A stretch of DNA of 64,000 bases from Trematomus loennbergii (Eukaryota > Chordata > Actinopteri > Perciformes > Nototheniidae): positions 41,808,578 through 41,872,577 of the forward strand of contig JAAOOA010000002.1 in assembly GCA_012861695.1 (NCBI GenBank). Reading direction: 5' to 3'. Of the stretch, positions 36,226 to 51,649 are shown piece after piece (the first letter of the stretch is position 1; every line of letters starts with the position of its first letter). The notes below the pieces were generated by a model. That model worked only from the letters and a program-made list of their open reading frames with translations. It did not search any database and was not told where the DNA came from. A program made the translations under genes and the position numbers.

Positions 36226-37484
36226 GTTTGCCAGAAGATCACCAAACAGATCTAGGGAAGGTCTAGGGAATATAAACGGGACATCTAGGGTAGACCTAGG
36301 TATTATTTTCTGTATACAATCAGGGCTGGGATTGTGCATTGTTGTCATCGTAAAATAAATCCATATACCAACAATAAAAAGTTGGTATATGCCCAGCCCT
36401 TTCATGGTCATACATGTCAACCAGTCTATCGAACACACACACACACACACTCAACACCCAAAGACCTGTGCCAAAGCTGAGTAGCTCTCTAAAGTGTCTT
36501 CTTCTCCTTTTTGTGATAAGCCTGCTCCTTCTCTTTCTGTCTGCTCTGCCGCCAGCTAACACACACTATCACTGATTCAAAGCCACAGATAAATCACTCA
36601 CACACATGCAAACAGTCAGACGTGGCGACAAAGACGGGGACGGAGGTACGCACACACTGAGGATGACAAAAACATAAACAACAAGATGGCTGATGCTACA
36701 GATGGAGGAGGTTTGTTGTTATTTCCTGTTTTGGAGCAGGGTGGCTTTCTTTGCAGAGTCATAACACAACTTACAGTGGTGTGGAGGGCGGCTGGGAGAC
36801 TTATCAGCACACACACACACACACACTGTTATCTCTTTTCAGGTCTGTCTCCTTTTCTTTCTTTCTTGATATGACCTCCTGGACCACTGTGTAGTTTAGA
36901 TTAAAGCCACCTCTACACGAACACACACACACCTGGGGGTATGGAGAACAGCTATGCATTGATCCTGTATATTGCAGCAGGTGGAAAGTGAGACTGAAGG
37001 ATTGGTGTTCCTCTGCCCCTCCATACAGACCGATATGCTGAGTCAAGGAGCCATGACTGGAACCACTGTAAAACATACATTGTGTCTGTGTGTGAGAGCG
37101 TGTCTCCAATGCACATGGTCTCCCATCACCTCGGGGAAGGCACAGATAAGCAGAGTCTATAGGCTGAGATAAGATCGGAGACACTGGGGAACTGACTGAC
37201 TGTAAGTGACTCACTGTAGGGGAAACTGCAGCTTTATGGCCTCTCTGAGCCTGAGGACTCTGAGGGAAACACTTTTGTTTTTTGATGAAAACGGCTGGAA
37301 GACGGCTGAGAGGGATGAAGGTTTTTGACTTGAACTGCTTCATGTGAAAAAAATCCAGTAAGTAAAGTTTATGTGGTTTCGGATAGTTCAATTCATGAGC
37401 AATTTGTAATAAGGGTTGACCAAAAATACATTAGACTATAGTGAGACGATAAATGGTGTATTTACATTAAATAACATTTTGTTT

Positions 37485-37600
37485 TAGCTGACGCTTTTAT
37501 TCAGAGTTACATACTATAGAAGCAAATCACGACCCACCATTGGCCGTGTCTATGGGAGCAATTTGGGATTCAGTATCTTGCCCAAGGGCATGTTGGGGAT
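37485..37600 (+). mobile_element. family B interspersed repeat fragment
   Basis: GCTGACGCTTTTATTCAGAG.TAC.. followed by GGAGCAATTTGGGATTCAGT and ATCTTGCCCAAGGGCAT has the usual fish-repeat order. Non-coding. Confidence 0.55.
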
Positions 37601-38660
37601 TGATATATTTATGTATATGATTTAATAATAAATATACAAGTACATTTTTTATTTAATAAATGGTGTTCAACTGCAGATTCAGACAACACAGTGATGACAT
37701 GACATGTTAATATCATCATAAGATGTTTTGACTTGAAGTTGAAGTGACGAGAAGGTCAAACAAGTGTATGAAAATATAGTGAAACATAATGAAAGTTAAG
37801 TGTTTTTGTTGTGCTAAAAATAATACAGGGTTAATGACACCAAGTTTTTGAATTAATTTTGACACATTTGTTAGCATGTCATCTTTAACATGATTAAATA
37901 TTAATTCATAAATTGATCACCGCCTAGGATCCCTTTAAACTAAATAAATTATGCTTTTAAGATCCTTCAAAATTAGCATCATTTTTTTTGCTTGGATTGA
38001 TCCGGGACAGTGTTCAATTCAACAACTTGGTGTCATTTATCAAATTCTTTATTATTTTTATCACAACAAGAATGAAATGAAAATACTTGATTTGTATTAT
38101 ATTTTCTTAGCCTGTTCAAATGTAAAGCTGTATGACATGTCTGCACCTTTAATCAAACGAGAGATGCTAAAGGCCCTCAAACTGATATTGGTAAGTTTGC
38201 CACACACAGGCATGTTCCTCAGAGGGTGAGACAAAAGTGATGTGTGTGTGTGTGATAAGGAACGGCGCCATGGCAGTGGCAGGACACAACAATGAACCCT
38301 CCTTACGAACACACACGCACACAGATAAGCATCACCTCCATCCCTCCGTCTGGCTTTTTCCTCCTGCCTCTCTGCTCTGAAACCAAAAGTTGATAACTGA
38401 AAAAAAGAGAGCTCCGGCTGGAGTCAGAACAACCACAGATACCAATTTGGGCAGACAGAAGGATACAGACAGGGATGGAGAAATATAAAGCGTAGGTCTG
38501 TGGTTTAACCAGCGACTGTTCTTCATCTTCCTCCCTTTTATGTTATTATGAATGAGTCATAAAGGCACATTTGAATAAGACTTCATCGACTGATCTAAAT
38601 GAGTATATAGTTATTTGAGTGACACACTTCTAAAACAGAAATTAGAATTTGGAAAACTAA
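37601..38660. other. non-coding sequence, nothing recognised
   Basis: AT-rich unique-looking DNA. The open frame at 37951-38229 has no recognisable domain. Confidence 0.45.
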
Positions 38661-39205
38661 CCTGTTAAACCTAAGCCTGTTTTTCAGGTCTCAGGCTCGA
38701 AAATGACATGCCCAGAACAAATGACTATAACTTCACTTCTAAAAGGGGTAAATTAATAATCTTTTTTCTCAAAGCAATGATAAACCTGTGAGTTGGATGT
38801 AGAAAAGTCAGAATCAATATAGATGTATTTATTTTAAAGTAAATTCAGATTGAACATAGTAGAACAGTGTAAATTATAGTTTCCGTCCAAAAAAAAACAA
38901 TACTTATAGTGAAAACCACCCGTGAATGATGGGATAGTAGACTAAAAGCTTTAGGAATCCAAACTATAACATATAATAAGTACCCTGTATCAAGATTGAT
39001 GCAAAACAAGTGACATTTGAGAGGTTTAGAAGAAAACCCATTTGGGTGTATTTGCCATATCTCTGGAACCCATTGGTGATTGACATCTCTTTTGAACTGT
39101 TAGAGCCAATAGAATTGAGGGGGAGTTCCTAAATCCATCTAAACATTACCCATTGAGGAATGAGAGTGATGCGCAGCCAGCATCCCCCAAACCGGAAGCT
39201 GGGTT
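38661..39205 (-). mobile_element. piggyBac-like element, truncated, inverted copy
   Basis: Starts CCTGTTAAACCTAAGCCTGTTTTTCAGG next to CTAA (a decayed TTAA). It then follows the reverse complement of 41534-40982 over its length, including AACATATAATAAGTACCCTG, TATCAAGATTGATGCAAAAC and CCGGAAGCTGGGTT, where similarity stops. It is about half of the full copy and has lost its inner end. Confidence 0.75.
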
Positions 39206-39239
39206 ACACTAAAAAAAGTTGATTATTGGTCAAAAACCA

Positions 39240-39640
39240 TATCTACGAAGTACTCTGATACTTTACTTAAGTAAAAGTACTAATAGTAAGGCTTACAATA
39301 CTCCATTTTAAGTAACACTTCTGAATTTAACATCTAATATGAATCATCTCTCACTCATTGTGCAGAATGTTTTTTTTAATCGTTATAATATAAGTTAATA
39401 TTATTCAATTTTTACATGTATATCCAGGAAATGCATATAGGAGTTGTTTTATGTTTTAATTTGTCAATGTGAAGCACATTTTGGATATTTTGTGTACTAC
39501 TGAGTGAATGTTAAATGTCAAACAAATGTAGTGCATTAGAACGCACCACATTTCCCTCATCTAGTGGATGGTAATACTCAAGTAAAGTACCGTATAATTA
39601 TACTTAAGTACAGTAAATATACTTAGTTACATTCCAACAT
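39240..39640. mobile_element. MITE-like repeat with TACTTAAGTA termini
   Basis: TACTTTACTTAAGTAAAAGTAC at the left, and AGTAAAGTACCGTATAATTA with TACTTAAGTACAGTAAATAT at the right, form degenerate inverted termini of a widespread fish repeat. No coding content. Confidence 0.5.
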
Positions 39641-40459
39641 TTTGTTGATCTGCTTATCATAATTGTGTGTGGTGTGGTGCTTATTACCCGGTATGTGTTG
39701 CAGCAACAGGCAGAGAAGACAAAGATCAAATCAGATATTCCTAAATATTTGAAACACCTTTTTGAGACACATGACGTAAATGTTTCTTGGCACCTGTATG
39801 AAAAGCCCAGCAGTGGCTCTACAGTATGTCAGTGTGTGGGCGGATCTGGCTGAAGTCTCTGTCACAAGACACAGCCGACGTCACAGACATTGTGTCGCTC
39901 CTTTATCTCCTTTATCAGACAAAAGGCAACAGGATATAATTTCACACAATAAGTGATGGTTCCCATACCCACACTGGCAGTAAATACCAGGCATAATCCA
40001 CACACACACATTCACAAGACCCATGTAACAGCATTATCATTTGAGAGTAAAAGACATATTTTAAAGGGGAAATCCTCTCATCTCTGTGTGATTGGATTAG
40101 GCTAACATCGTAACCAGATTAAAGGAGACATGTAGAGGGACATCAAAACCACTTGAAAATAAATCAATCCTGTTCAATGGCTGATAGACTTTACAGGCCT
40201 TTTCAAACAATTGCAGTCTATTTAATTACAGAAAAAAGGGCAAAGTGCACATAACAATAGGAAGGGAGAACAACAGGAGCAGCAACTCGCGTAGGAAAGC
40301 TGAAGAATGGCTGGTGTAAATGTCGGACTACTTCTAATCCACTTGGATGCGATTGTACTTGTGTTACACAACGTCAACGGAAATCTCTTTAACATTAAAC
40401 TCATTCAAACCGATTTCAGCAGTCTCCCTTAAGATACAAGCAGCAATATGCTTAGTGTA
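39641..40459. other. unique sequence between two inverted piggyBac-like copies
   Basis: Contains an open frame (about 39665-39853) entered by a plausible acceptor (GTGTTGCAG|C) and reading QQAEKTKIKSDIPKYLKHLF.., but no family is recognised and no matching donor or partner exon was found. The rest is non-coding. Confidence 0.4.
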
Positions 40460-40463
40460 TTAA

Positions 40464-41534
40464 CCTGTTTTTGTTCACAAAACAATGTCTCAGGGCTTCT
40501 TAACATTTAACAACCTATTAATGTGTCATACCCACTTAACGGGAAGAAACTCAGCTAACTGACGATATGAACAATTTTTTGCTAAACGAAACACAAGGGT
40601 AATACCAAGCCTCTGAATTAGCACTAAGCGAAATAATGCTAACGCACTTAGCACAGAACTCACGGTAGAAATATTGTATTACTTATCGGATCTGCAAAAA
40701 CAAGATATCAAATGAAAGCTGAGATTCCACAGATTCTACTCTCAGGGCAGCGAAGGCAAACCCAGACAACACACAACGTAGCTTTACGCAGCCAAAACGG
40801 CAAATAAGTCTTACCTTTGCTGTTTTCTGATCAAAAGTTGTGTTCAATGGCATTAAAACGCATCAAAACGCTGCTGAAGGTTAATCCAATGTGTCTGTGT
40901 CACTTTGAAATTATTACTGATAATCCATCATAACATTTTTGTCAAAAAACGGAGATTTCATATAGAGTGTGTGAGAGCTACAACCCAGCTTCCGGTTTTG
41001 GGCATTCTGGCTGCGCATCATTCATTCACCAATGGTAATGTTTAGATGGATTTAGGAACTTCCCTCTCGATTCTATTGGCTCTAACGGTTCAAAAGAGGT
41101 GTCAATCATCAAAATTGACCGAGGGGGGCCAGAGATATGGCAAATACACCACCATTTTGCTAAACCTCTCTAAAAAGGTAAAATATCACTTGTTTTGCAT
41201 CAATCTTGATACAGGGTACTTATTATATGTTATAGTTTGGATTCCTAAAGCTTTTAGTCTACTATCCATCATTCAAGGGTAGTTTTCACTATAAGTAATG
41301 TTTTTTCTTTGGACGGACACTATCATTTAATTTGTTTTACTATGTTCAATCTGAATTTACTTTAAAATAAAAAAAATATTTATTGATTCTGACTTTTCTG
41401 CATCCAACTCACAGGTTTATCATTACTTTGAGAAAAAAAATTATTAATTTACCCCTTTTAGAAGTAAAGTTATAGTCATTTGTTCTGGGAATGTCATTTT
41501 CCTGACCTGAAAAACAGGCTCAGGGCTTAACAGG
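40464..41534 (+). mobile_element. piggyBac-like non-autonomous element, full copy
   Basis: A 1,071-bp element starting CCTGTTTTTGTTCACA and ending GGCTCAGGGCTTAACAGG, flanked by TTAA on both sides (40460-40463 and 41535-41538). No transposase frame is present. Its right half matches both the truncated inverted copy at 38661-39205 and the right part of the 15900-16509 element. Confidence 0.75.
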
Positions 41535-41538
41535 TTAA

Positions 41539-43264
<1,726 letters not shown>

Positions 43265-43659
43265 TCATAATGTTCAGATGCTCACACATCAACTATCTTA
43301 AGTTTAGCAGCTAACGTTGAACTTGTTTACTGTTCCAGTTCAGCTTGTGGCATGTACAATTAGGCTCGTTAACAAATGCCAAATAGCACTTAACAGGGAG
43401 TACATTTAAGACTGTTGGGAATTTGTATATTTTCAGTTAGATTTGTAGGTATTTGGTCATTAATGAGAATGCTAAAGAGAGAAAAAGTCAAACAGTCTTT
43501 TACGGGCCGGCTTCTGTAACTCAAATTCATTCATCTATTTCATCTGTCTTTCTGGTAAAGCACAAAAACATGGTGATAAAACTGTGTGGGAATTACATTT
43601 TTTCCTTAGAATAACATAATTGTTTCCACTTTGTTCTGTGGATTAAATTAATATGTGTA

Positions 43660-43860
43660 AGAAAATGCACAGCATCAAGGTTTCAAGGTTTCAAGGCTTG
43701 TATTGGTCATACGAACATAGCTACAGTGTAGTTATGACGATGAAAATCTTAGGTCACAGGCTCCTCCAACAGTGCAACACAATAACACAGAAAAACAGAA
43801 AAGCATCCCATTGTTCTCCAGATATTCCTATTTCAACCAAAGTGGAAACACCAACCAAAT
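43660..43860 (-). mobile_element. LINE 3' tail with (CTTGAAAC)n end
   Basis: On the minus strand the sequence reads CACTGTTGGAGGAGCCTGTG.. into ..GACCAATACAAGCCTTGAAA and then repeats CTTGAAAC, the usual tail of a fish non-LTR element that ends in short tandem repeats. Truncated, no coding part. Confidence 0.5.
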
Positions 43861-44664
43861 GAAACGATGACTTTTCTGTCATTCCATTCTATTAGAAAAA
43901 ACATCTGTGTGGTTCTCCTCTATCGCCAGTTAGTCAATGACAGAGTCCTGGCAATTTTCCTTAAGAGTCGTCATCAGTGGATTTGACAGGGGGTTGGCTA
44001 TATGCCAATACTCACCCCATAGACTACTCATATGAACTCATTTACATGACATCCAACAAAAAGCTTGCTGTACCGCTGCACTACTAAAAGTCTGAGAATG
44101 TTGTCAGAACTCATCTAGGTCTTGTGTGTTGGGAGAGCCGGTGGTACGATGGGAAGCATTCCCAGAGGGTTAATGGAAGTGTGACTCGAGCAACATCATG
44201 GCATCGAGGCTGAAGTGTGGCCTCCTGGGAGAAAAAAGATGGCACTGGAATGGCAGGGGTCCATGGGCACCTGAGCGGAGTGGCACTAATGCCTGCTGAA
44301 TGTAGGATAGGAGTGGATGACTCACAAACATCAGACTATTAATGCCTCCTCCGTTCTCCATCTCCTCTTCCACTTTAATGTAACAATCTTCTGGCTGCAA
44401 CTCCCACTTTTTCAATGCTCTCCCACGCTAACTCGGACTTTTCAACTCCCTGCAACACTTAACATGGATCTTGGTGTCTCACTGTTCACATGTAATTATC
44501 TTTACTTCCTACATGTTCATCTCTCTCAGCTCTCAGCTCGTGGTAGAACTCCACTCTGGCTGCTAGGGGCCAACATCTAAGACAAGAGTGGGAGCTTACA
44601 CTTTCTAGGGTCCTCTGTGTATCAGTGTTCATACACATATGTATGCATATACTGTAAACACTAA

Positions 44665-44815
44665 AGGCCCAGACACACCAAACAGACATCAAATAACTAA
44701 TGGCAATGGGGTCAATGTTGATTAGCTTACATCGTCCGTTTCTTGACAAAAACGTGCATGTGAAGTGAACACACCAGAAGACTAAAGCTAACGACCAACG
44801 AGCACGCCTTCTGGT
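44665..44815 (+). mobile_element. fish MITE-type fragment (GGCCCAGACACACCAAAC)
   Basis: AGGCCCAGACACACCAAACA followed by GACATCAAATAACTAATGGC and later GAACACACCAGAAGACTAAA.. follows the pattern of a common fish interspersed repeat. Ends not resolved. Confidence 0.4.
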
Positions 44816-46443
44816 CCTTTGCAAGAGGAAAACAACTCTTCAAACAGATATACAAGTTGTTGTCATGATACATACATTAAACAAAGCAGAATTTGCTGAT
44901 GAATTTCAAACGACTCTTGATCACCAGTTAGCTTTATTCCAAATGGTCATGTCAACGTTTCCGAGTATTGGAAAGATCAGATGAGATGAAGATTCAAATT
45001 GAAAGAGCCATTTGCTTGTTTTTCGTTACACCGGTTTGTTTTCTCTTCTTCTTTAGCTGAACAATAAATTAAATGTATGTCTTTCACCAATGCCAGGGCC
45101 AAAAAGTGCCATATGTGAGGCAAGAACTAAAGCAACAAAGGCTCATCTGGCCCAACATTTGCTGACTTGTGGTGAGATGTTGTAACGCACAATGTCTTTG
45201 AACATATTTATTCATGTACTAGGAATGACTAGATCAGTTTAACCATCTATCAACTGCTATGAGCTATGTCATTATTTTCCATCACATCAAGCTTGACAGA
45301 TGAGATGTAGAGACCTGCGGTGGGGCGGAGGTGTAAGGACAGGAGCATTTGTTGTCGACGGACAGCCAGCTGAAGAGTTACTCTGGCTGATAAGCAGCAA
45401 ACGGCCTGATGTTACAGCGGCTGGAGCACTGACATGGAGGGTCACAAACCTCACATTTCATTAGTGGAGAGCCGATCAATCCTAAATCCCAACGCAAAGC
45501 CAAAACGCCTGCTTATAATCTAATGAAGGCAACTGATATGATATGATGGAATCCACCAGGCAATTACTTAGACTGTAATTCAAAAAGCATTTCTCAATCC
45601 ACCAAGATACTGCGTGATAAATCGGAGGTACTGGAATTCTGCCCTTTATGTCTTATCCACATCCCTGTGTTTATTTCATTTTGGTCCTTTTAGCCTAAAT
45701 TCCTTAATAGTCTGGAACGATCCAAAAGAGTTCCATCGTAGGTACATGCTAAGGTATGTAGAGCTGTACCGTTACATATCCAACCACTGAAGAATACATC
45801 GCTAACAATGCTTTGACAGGACTTTCCTAAAAATCTAGGTTAGTGCAATGGATAGTTTTGCTCCTGGCAAACTATCATGGCAGATATGGACCAGTGCCTC
45901 AGCAAGCTAAGTGGGGTGCATTTTAACCGATCAATTATACATGCAGTGGAATAATTGATGGTGAAAATGTAGTGGGTTACCTGCCGACACGTAGGATGAG
46001 TGCTTTGAGGGTTAAGCTGAAAAGACAAGGGTTTGTGTACTGGATATTTCTAACATGCCTTGACAAATACTGTGAACATTTCAGTGTATTGTAGGATGAC
46101 TTTAGTGATTAGGAAGTTATCCTATTTTAATGTTCAAGGTCAGTAAATGTGGATCCAAAAAATTAAGATCCAGATGGTCTTTTCATTTAGTATAGGAAAA
46201 AGCCTTTTTGCAACCGCAATCATATTTTGTTTTCCTGAACTTAAGTTTTGAATTTGAGCGAATCATGCAAAATTAAGTCAAACATTCAAATGTGATAATT
46301 TCTCAAACCTGTTTTTATTGCAATTTGGACACACCCTGTGTTGCAGTAAAGTCAATCTTGAAGCGGGATATTTAAGAATCACATTAAGCCAATCGGTCAC
46401 AATCAAACTGTTCTTTTTGTCCAAAGCAACAGTGTAAATGTTA

Positions 46444-46671
<228 letters not shown>

Positions 46672-47452
46672 TTAGCTGCCTATATTGCGTGCCAATATCC
46701 AATTTCATTACGTTTTTTAAGCAGAGATGATCTGTAATATTTAAGTTTTCAATGGTTTATACAGAATGATTGTATTAAAAAGTGTAAAGGGCTTCAGCTT
46801 CATAAAACATGACACTGATAGTGCTTAAAGAGAGGAACAGCAGGTCAAAGCTGACTAGGGGAGTAATGAATGAGCCTGTAAAGGAAAATGATAATTGAGA
46901 ACTAGTTTATTAAAGTGTGTTTAGAGTCTGATATGGCCTTTTTCTATACCAATACTAATATGTAGGCAGTTATGACTTAATGGTTCAAATGTTTTTTTGT
47001 AAGATCAAAAACCAATATGTAAAAGAAAAATAAATATGTAAAAAAAATGAGGACTGGGGAAGGGGAATGCATTTGAAGGTGGAGTGGTGAAGTGTGTGAC
47101 ATGGTGTTACAGAGGTTTCAAAAAGCAAAACCTTCATCATGTGTGTATGAAGAGTGTGAGTGTGTGTGTGGTTAAATACAGCAGCGCCTCCTGTTCTCCA
47201 GATGTGGACTTGACAAGTTTATTAGCTATTCCTGTGTTAAACAAACCCCATACCTGAGGTGGGAGACAGAGAGCGGACTGATTCTGTACATTAGGACTTA
47301 TTCCGCATGCCTGCTAACTCAAGCCATGAGAACTCCATCTGTCTCTTGGTCTCTGTCATGTTCTCCTCTCTCTCACTGACTCTTTATAAAACACTGACAC
47401 ACACACACGCACAATTTGTTGAAATGTTTTGTAATCATTTATATTTAAACAG

Positions 47453-47790
47453 GGTTGGGAGGGTAACTTTAAGAATGTATTCCATTACAATTACCTATAG
47501 AAATGTAATCAGTGACTTAATCTAAACAGGTCTTATTATGCTTTCTGGAGTTGTTCCTTTCTTGTGTGTTATATGTATTTTTTACATCAAAATCTCAAAG
47601 TGCCTTCCAGAGGGAGTTTCTCTCCCACAAGCCCCCTGTTATCCTGCTAGTAACAGATCCCCATTTTTATCTTTTTTAATATATATTTCAAATTGTTTAA
47701 ACGTTTCAGTAATCTGATTACGTATTTTTGTATGCAACTGTAATGGAATGCGGTTATTTTTGTTCTATCCTAATTATGCCGTTATATGTA
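47453..47790 (+). mobile_element. MITE-like repeat, copy 1 of a tandem pair
   Basis: CAGGGTTGGGAGGGTAACTTTAAGAATGTATTCCATTACAATTACC begins the same way as the neighbour at 47837. It ends within TGTAATGGAATGCGGTTATTT and lacks a clean right terminus. Confidence 0.55.
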
Positions 47791-47814
47791 TTTCCTAGGC
47801 CTTTATATATATGT

Positions 47815-47836
47815 ATATACTGTATATACAGTATAT
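47815..47836. repeat. 22-bp perfect palindrome
   Basis: ATATACTGTATATACAGTATAT is its own reverse complement and sits exactly between the two MITE-like copies. Confidence 0.95.
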
Positions 47837-48495
47837 CCAGGGTTGGGAGGGTTACTTTAAAAATGTATTCCGTTACAATTACTAGTTGCCTGTAAAACAA
47901 ATCTATAATCAGTAACCTAATCTGAGTATCAAAATATAAAAGTAATGTTATCTGATTACTTTCTGTTACTTTTGGATTACCTCACTATGCAATGCAGATA
48001 AATAAAGAAAATAATTAACAAATGTATATTATGTTAGTCAACACAATGTGACCTTAGAAAAGTGTTATTTAAAGCATATTCAGGCTGTAGCCTATACACC
48101 AACACTGAAACACATTAGCACATACTACATCTTAAAAAAGCAGACATACAATCTAAGCTGACGTCAAATGCTCCGTTTAGTTCAATACATACATACAGTT
48201 AATACATACCTCACACACACTATTGTATGAACATAAAGGTTGACCTACTGATTTAAAAAACCATAAAGCAGATTCAGGCAGCGTATAAAGTCACACTTAA
48301 AGTATTAGCCTACAGAACAGAACAGCTTACATTACATAATATGCTGTTTTAGTTGTTTTACTAACATTGCAATCCTGCTAGTAATCCATAATTATAAGAC
48401 CTGTAACAGTAATCTGTAGACTGTAAGGGAATACAGTTACCTTTTTTTGTATGCTGGTTAGTAATCTTGTTACATGTAATCCCCACTCCCCCCAG
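47837..48495 (+). mobile_element. MITE-like repeat, copy 2 of a tandem pair
   Basis: Starts CCAGGGTTGGGAGGGTTACT and ATTCCGTTACAATTAC. Ends AATCTTGTTACATGTAATCC, CCACTCCCCCCAGCCTG, whose reverse complement is an imperfect match to the start. Internal blocks such as AGTAATCTGATTAC-like words recur. No coding content. This is a common teleost repeat type. Confidence 0.6.
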
Positions 48496-48720
48496 CCTGA
48501 GCATATATGTATCTTACCCCTGCCCTCTTTCTCTCTTCCCCTGACCATAGGGGCCAATAACTGTTCCCTAATTAATTATTGATGTTCTGAAGCAGTTGGT
48601 GGACTGGCTGGATCATGTTTCCAGTGGGGAGGGGGCTTTCAATGGCCAGAGTCACAGCCAGGCTCCGGCGTGGGGAGCTAGTGGTCATACCCATGGGTCA
48701 GGCCAATACACAACCCTCCT

Positions 48721-48864
<144 letters not shown>

Positions 48865-49959
48865 CACGTCAGGAGCCAGACTGAACCCGGCTGTTACAGT
48901 CATATCTACCCATCTTAGCGTCCGGCTAGCCCGCCACTTGGCCTTCTGCTTTTACAACGCTCATTACTGGCTTTTAAGAGACAGAACGTCAATGCAATTT
49001 CACAGACGGGACATTTTTAAGTGCAAACTTATTGCACTGTACTGAAGAAAGGAGTTTAAGTGTGTGGCTTAAGCACAGTAGAAATGATCTTGTTTTTTCA
49101 TTGACATATTTATAGAAACATCCGAGTCGGCATAGCATAATGTAATTACTAAAACTCATTTTAAAAACAGGATAATTAAATAGGGATAATACACTTCAGA
49201 GGAATTCCTTCTCATCAGTCTACTTGAGATCTCTTCAATTTTTCTCCTTGTTAATGTTTAACTGCTTAAGTGACTGCTTTATTTTATATAGCATACTCAT
49301 ATTCAGTCGTATTTTAAAATAAATGTAAATTCAGACCTTTTAGAAAACATTTTTGAAATGTTTTTTTTTGCAATAATAATGCCTTTGTCGCATCAATCAA
49401 GCATTGTTGAACAATTTCCCAAAGAACTCATGCTTATGACAAAGAGGTCAAAAGGTGACTCGAGCCATTTGAGTAAATACATTTTTTAATTTAATTACAT
49501 TTTTAGGCTCAATTAATGCCAAAACACATCTCATCAATGTATAATATGTGCTGAATTTGAGGAACTTTCATTGGAATCATACTTGGTACTACAATAAATG
49601 TATGCTTGCCACATTGTGTTGCTGCATAAGTAAATTGACAATGACCCTGAACATTTTTGGCACATTAGTCCCTCTTAACCATCTGTCAGCCAAACATTCT
49701 GTACCATCGCTAACTTGTGAAGAAATGCATGAAAAGTCTGGGGTTTTATTATGTGGCTAATATACTTATCCTGTTGTCCGGTGTTAGACAATGTATTTTC
49801 CTAAATATAAAGGTTGGTTTAAGAGTGTAATACTTTGCTTTGGTCAGTTTCTTCAGCAACCACACTGTACTTATATGCTTGCATATCGACATAGGAAAGA
49901 AAAACAATCTACATCGCAGAGGAACAGATTTGTCTTGAATGCAGAGAGAGTGTTTTTTT

Positions 49960-51640
49960 TTTTCTGTGCTGAAGGCTGGAAGCCAGTGGCCTGTTGGCCA
50001 AAGCAGTGAAGCAGGGAGTCAGAACAAGAACAAAGGCTGCCCAGGTATTGATGTAGCCCGACCTCCCGAGGCCTTGGGCCAGCGGTCGGACAGGCCGATC
50101 TCCAGGGCCAGATAAGGGACAACAATCTGATAGATCGGGCTGCTCGGTGGACAGAGGATAGCCGTCTTGTCTAGTCTGGCCCCTCTGTTCACCTTTATCT
50201 TATTCATTTTTTAAAGATTAATTTAGTCTTTTTGTATTCTTCCTATCTCTGCTTTGACCTGCCACACTTGGCTGCCAGACATTTCACCTGCTAGGTTCCC
50301 TCTGCCTATCTCTCTTCTCACGTTCCTCTCTTCTCGCTTTCCTCTTTGGAGTAGTACTCTGGCAGATAGGTGCTGGCATACTGACAGATTGGGATAGCTT
50401 AGTCATTATATATCATTCAAGGCGGATTTGACTGACAGTACCTTCATTCAGCCAGTGCTACACTTACCCCTTCCTTTCTCTCCCTCTCTTTGATTACTGA
50501 CCCAGTCATGGCGCCATGGTTTCTCTTTACCAAATGCCTGATGATGCTCCAAGGCCATCACTCCAGCCCCTCTCTCGGAGCAATTAGATCTATTGACAAG
50601 GCAACTGAGGCTGGCCTGTCATGGGCCTCAAAGTCCCAAGAGAGCAGCCGAGCGAGCCAGTCAGTCAGTCTCCACAATTAGCACATTATATGACAGGTAG
50701 GGAGGGGAGGGCCGCGGCCAAAAAGCATAGCCTCTGTTGCCGCCTTCATCGCCAGGCTCAAAGGAGCCAGCCAGATATAGGTGGTAAATTATTCACCAGG
50801 TTGTTTACTTCAAACAACTTTGCGGCGAGGGGAGAAGATGTTGGAAAGCATGGTGTGGACAGCTAAGTAAATATCACCCCAGGAAAACAATCAGTGAGAA
50901 GAAAATCGGAATACAAAATCGAATTATAATAAATTAGGGTGTTTTGATAGGGATTATGAGTCACCTTATTACCCAGCTCAAACACCTCTGGCCAAGAGAG
51001 AATTGATCCATTCACACACTTGCCTAATACTTTTGGAGACAACAATCCTGTGATTCCACATTATCTACAAATAGGGGATCCCCAAACACTAAACAATTGG
51101 CTCAAGACTGCTTTTATTAAGCTGTATCGCCCTACAGCATCTCCTCTATTTGTGAGTGTACTGTATAATGTGTGTCTCTTTCTTCCTTATCTCTCCGAGG
51201 CAGTGCAGCACGTTGCTGTCCTCTGCGAGGCTGAGTGCTGCGAGTAGCTGCTACAGATGGACAGGTGGAGATAGTGACCATGAAGTGGCGCCACTGCTGC
51301 CTTTTATCATCCCGTCCTGGAGGCTCCGGTCTTGCATGACCCCGGCCCTTCCTCTCCCCTTCCTACTCCTTCCCCTGCATACTGCATTTTTAATCAGCCT
51401 TGGTCATCCAATATTGAGCCACGAGACCAGAGAACACGGCCTGTCACTCAAGCACTGCCAGCTTTGTGCTGTCGTGTCACCTTTTTCGAGACACAGCCTG
51501 TTTTGTTAGATGATTAGAAGAAGGGAATGTCCATAGATTTCTTAGTATGGTTCGTCCAGTACTTCTGTTTGTTATAGTTTTTTAATGGTAAAATCCTTCT
51601 GTCTTGTTTTCTTTTGGTCTTCCTCTCTCTTGTAATGGTT
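49960..51640. promoter_or_regulatory. putative intronic regulatory cluster, part 1
   Basis: About 1.7 kb of balanced composition with almost no simple repeats. Candidate binding words include CCAGATAAGGGACAACAAT (GATA and SOX type), GTTCACCTTTATCTTATTC (T-box and GATA type), GGAGCAATTAGATCTATTGAC and CTCCACAATTAGCACATTAT (homeodomain type), and CCCCGGCCCTTCC. Open frames across it (for example 51156-51509) have no domain. BCAS3 neighbours TBX2 and TBX4 in vertebrates, whose enhancers may lie in its introns. This is inference from composition and synteny, not from alignment. Confidence 0.3.
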
Positions 51641-51649
51641 GTATCAGAA

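Noticed and set aside
36804..37391. 195-codon minus-strand open frame
   Set aside because: Composition is like unselected intron sequence, and no motif, signal peptide or neighbouring exon supports it.
39665..39853. Open frame after an acceptor-like GTGTTGCAG, reading QQAEKTKIKSDIPKYLKHLF
   Set aside because: Looks protein-like at first sight, but no family is recognised, no transposase motif is present and no matching donor or second exon was found.
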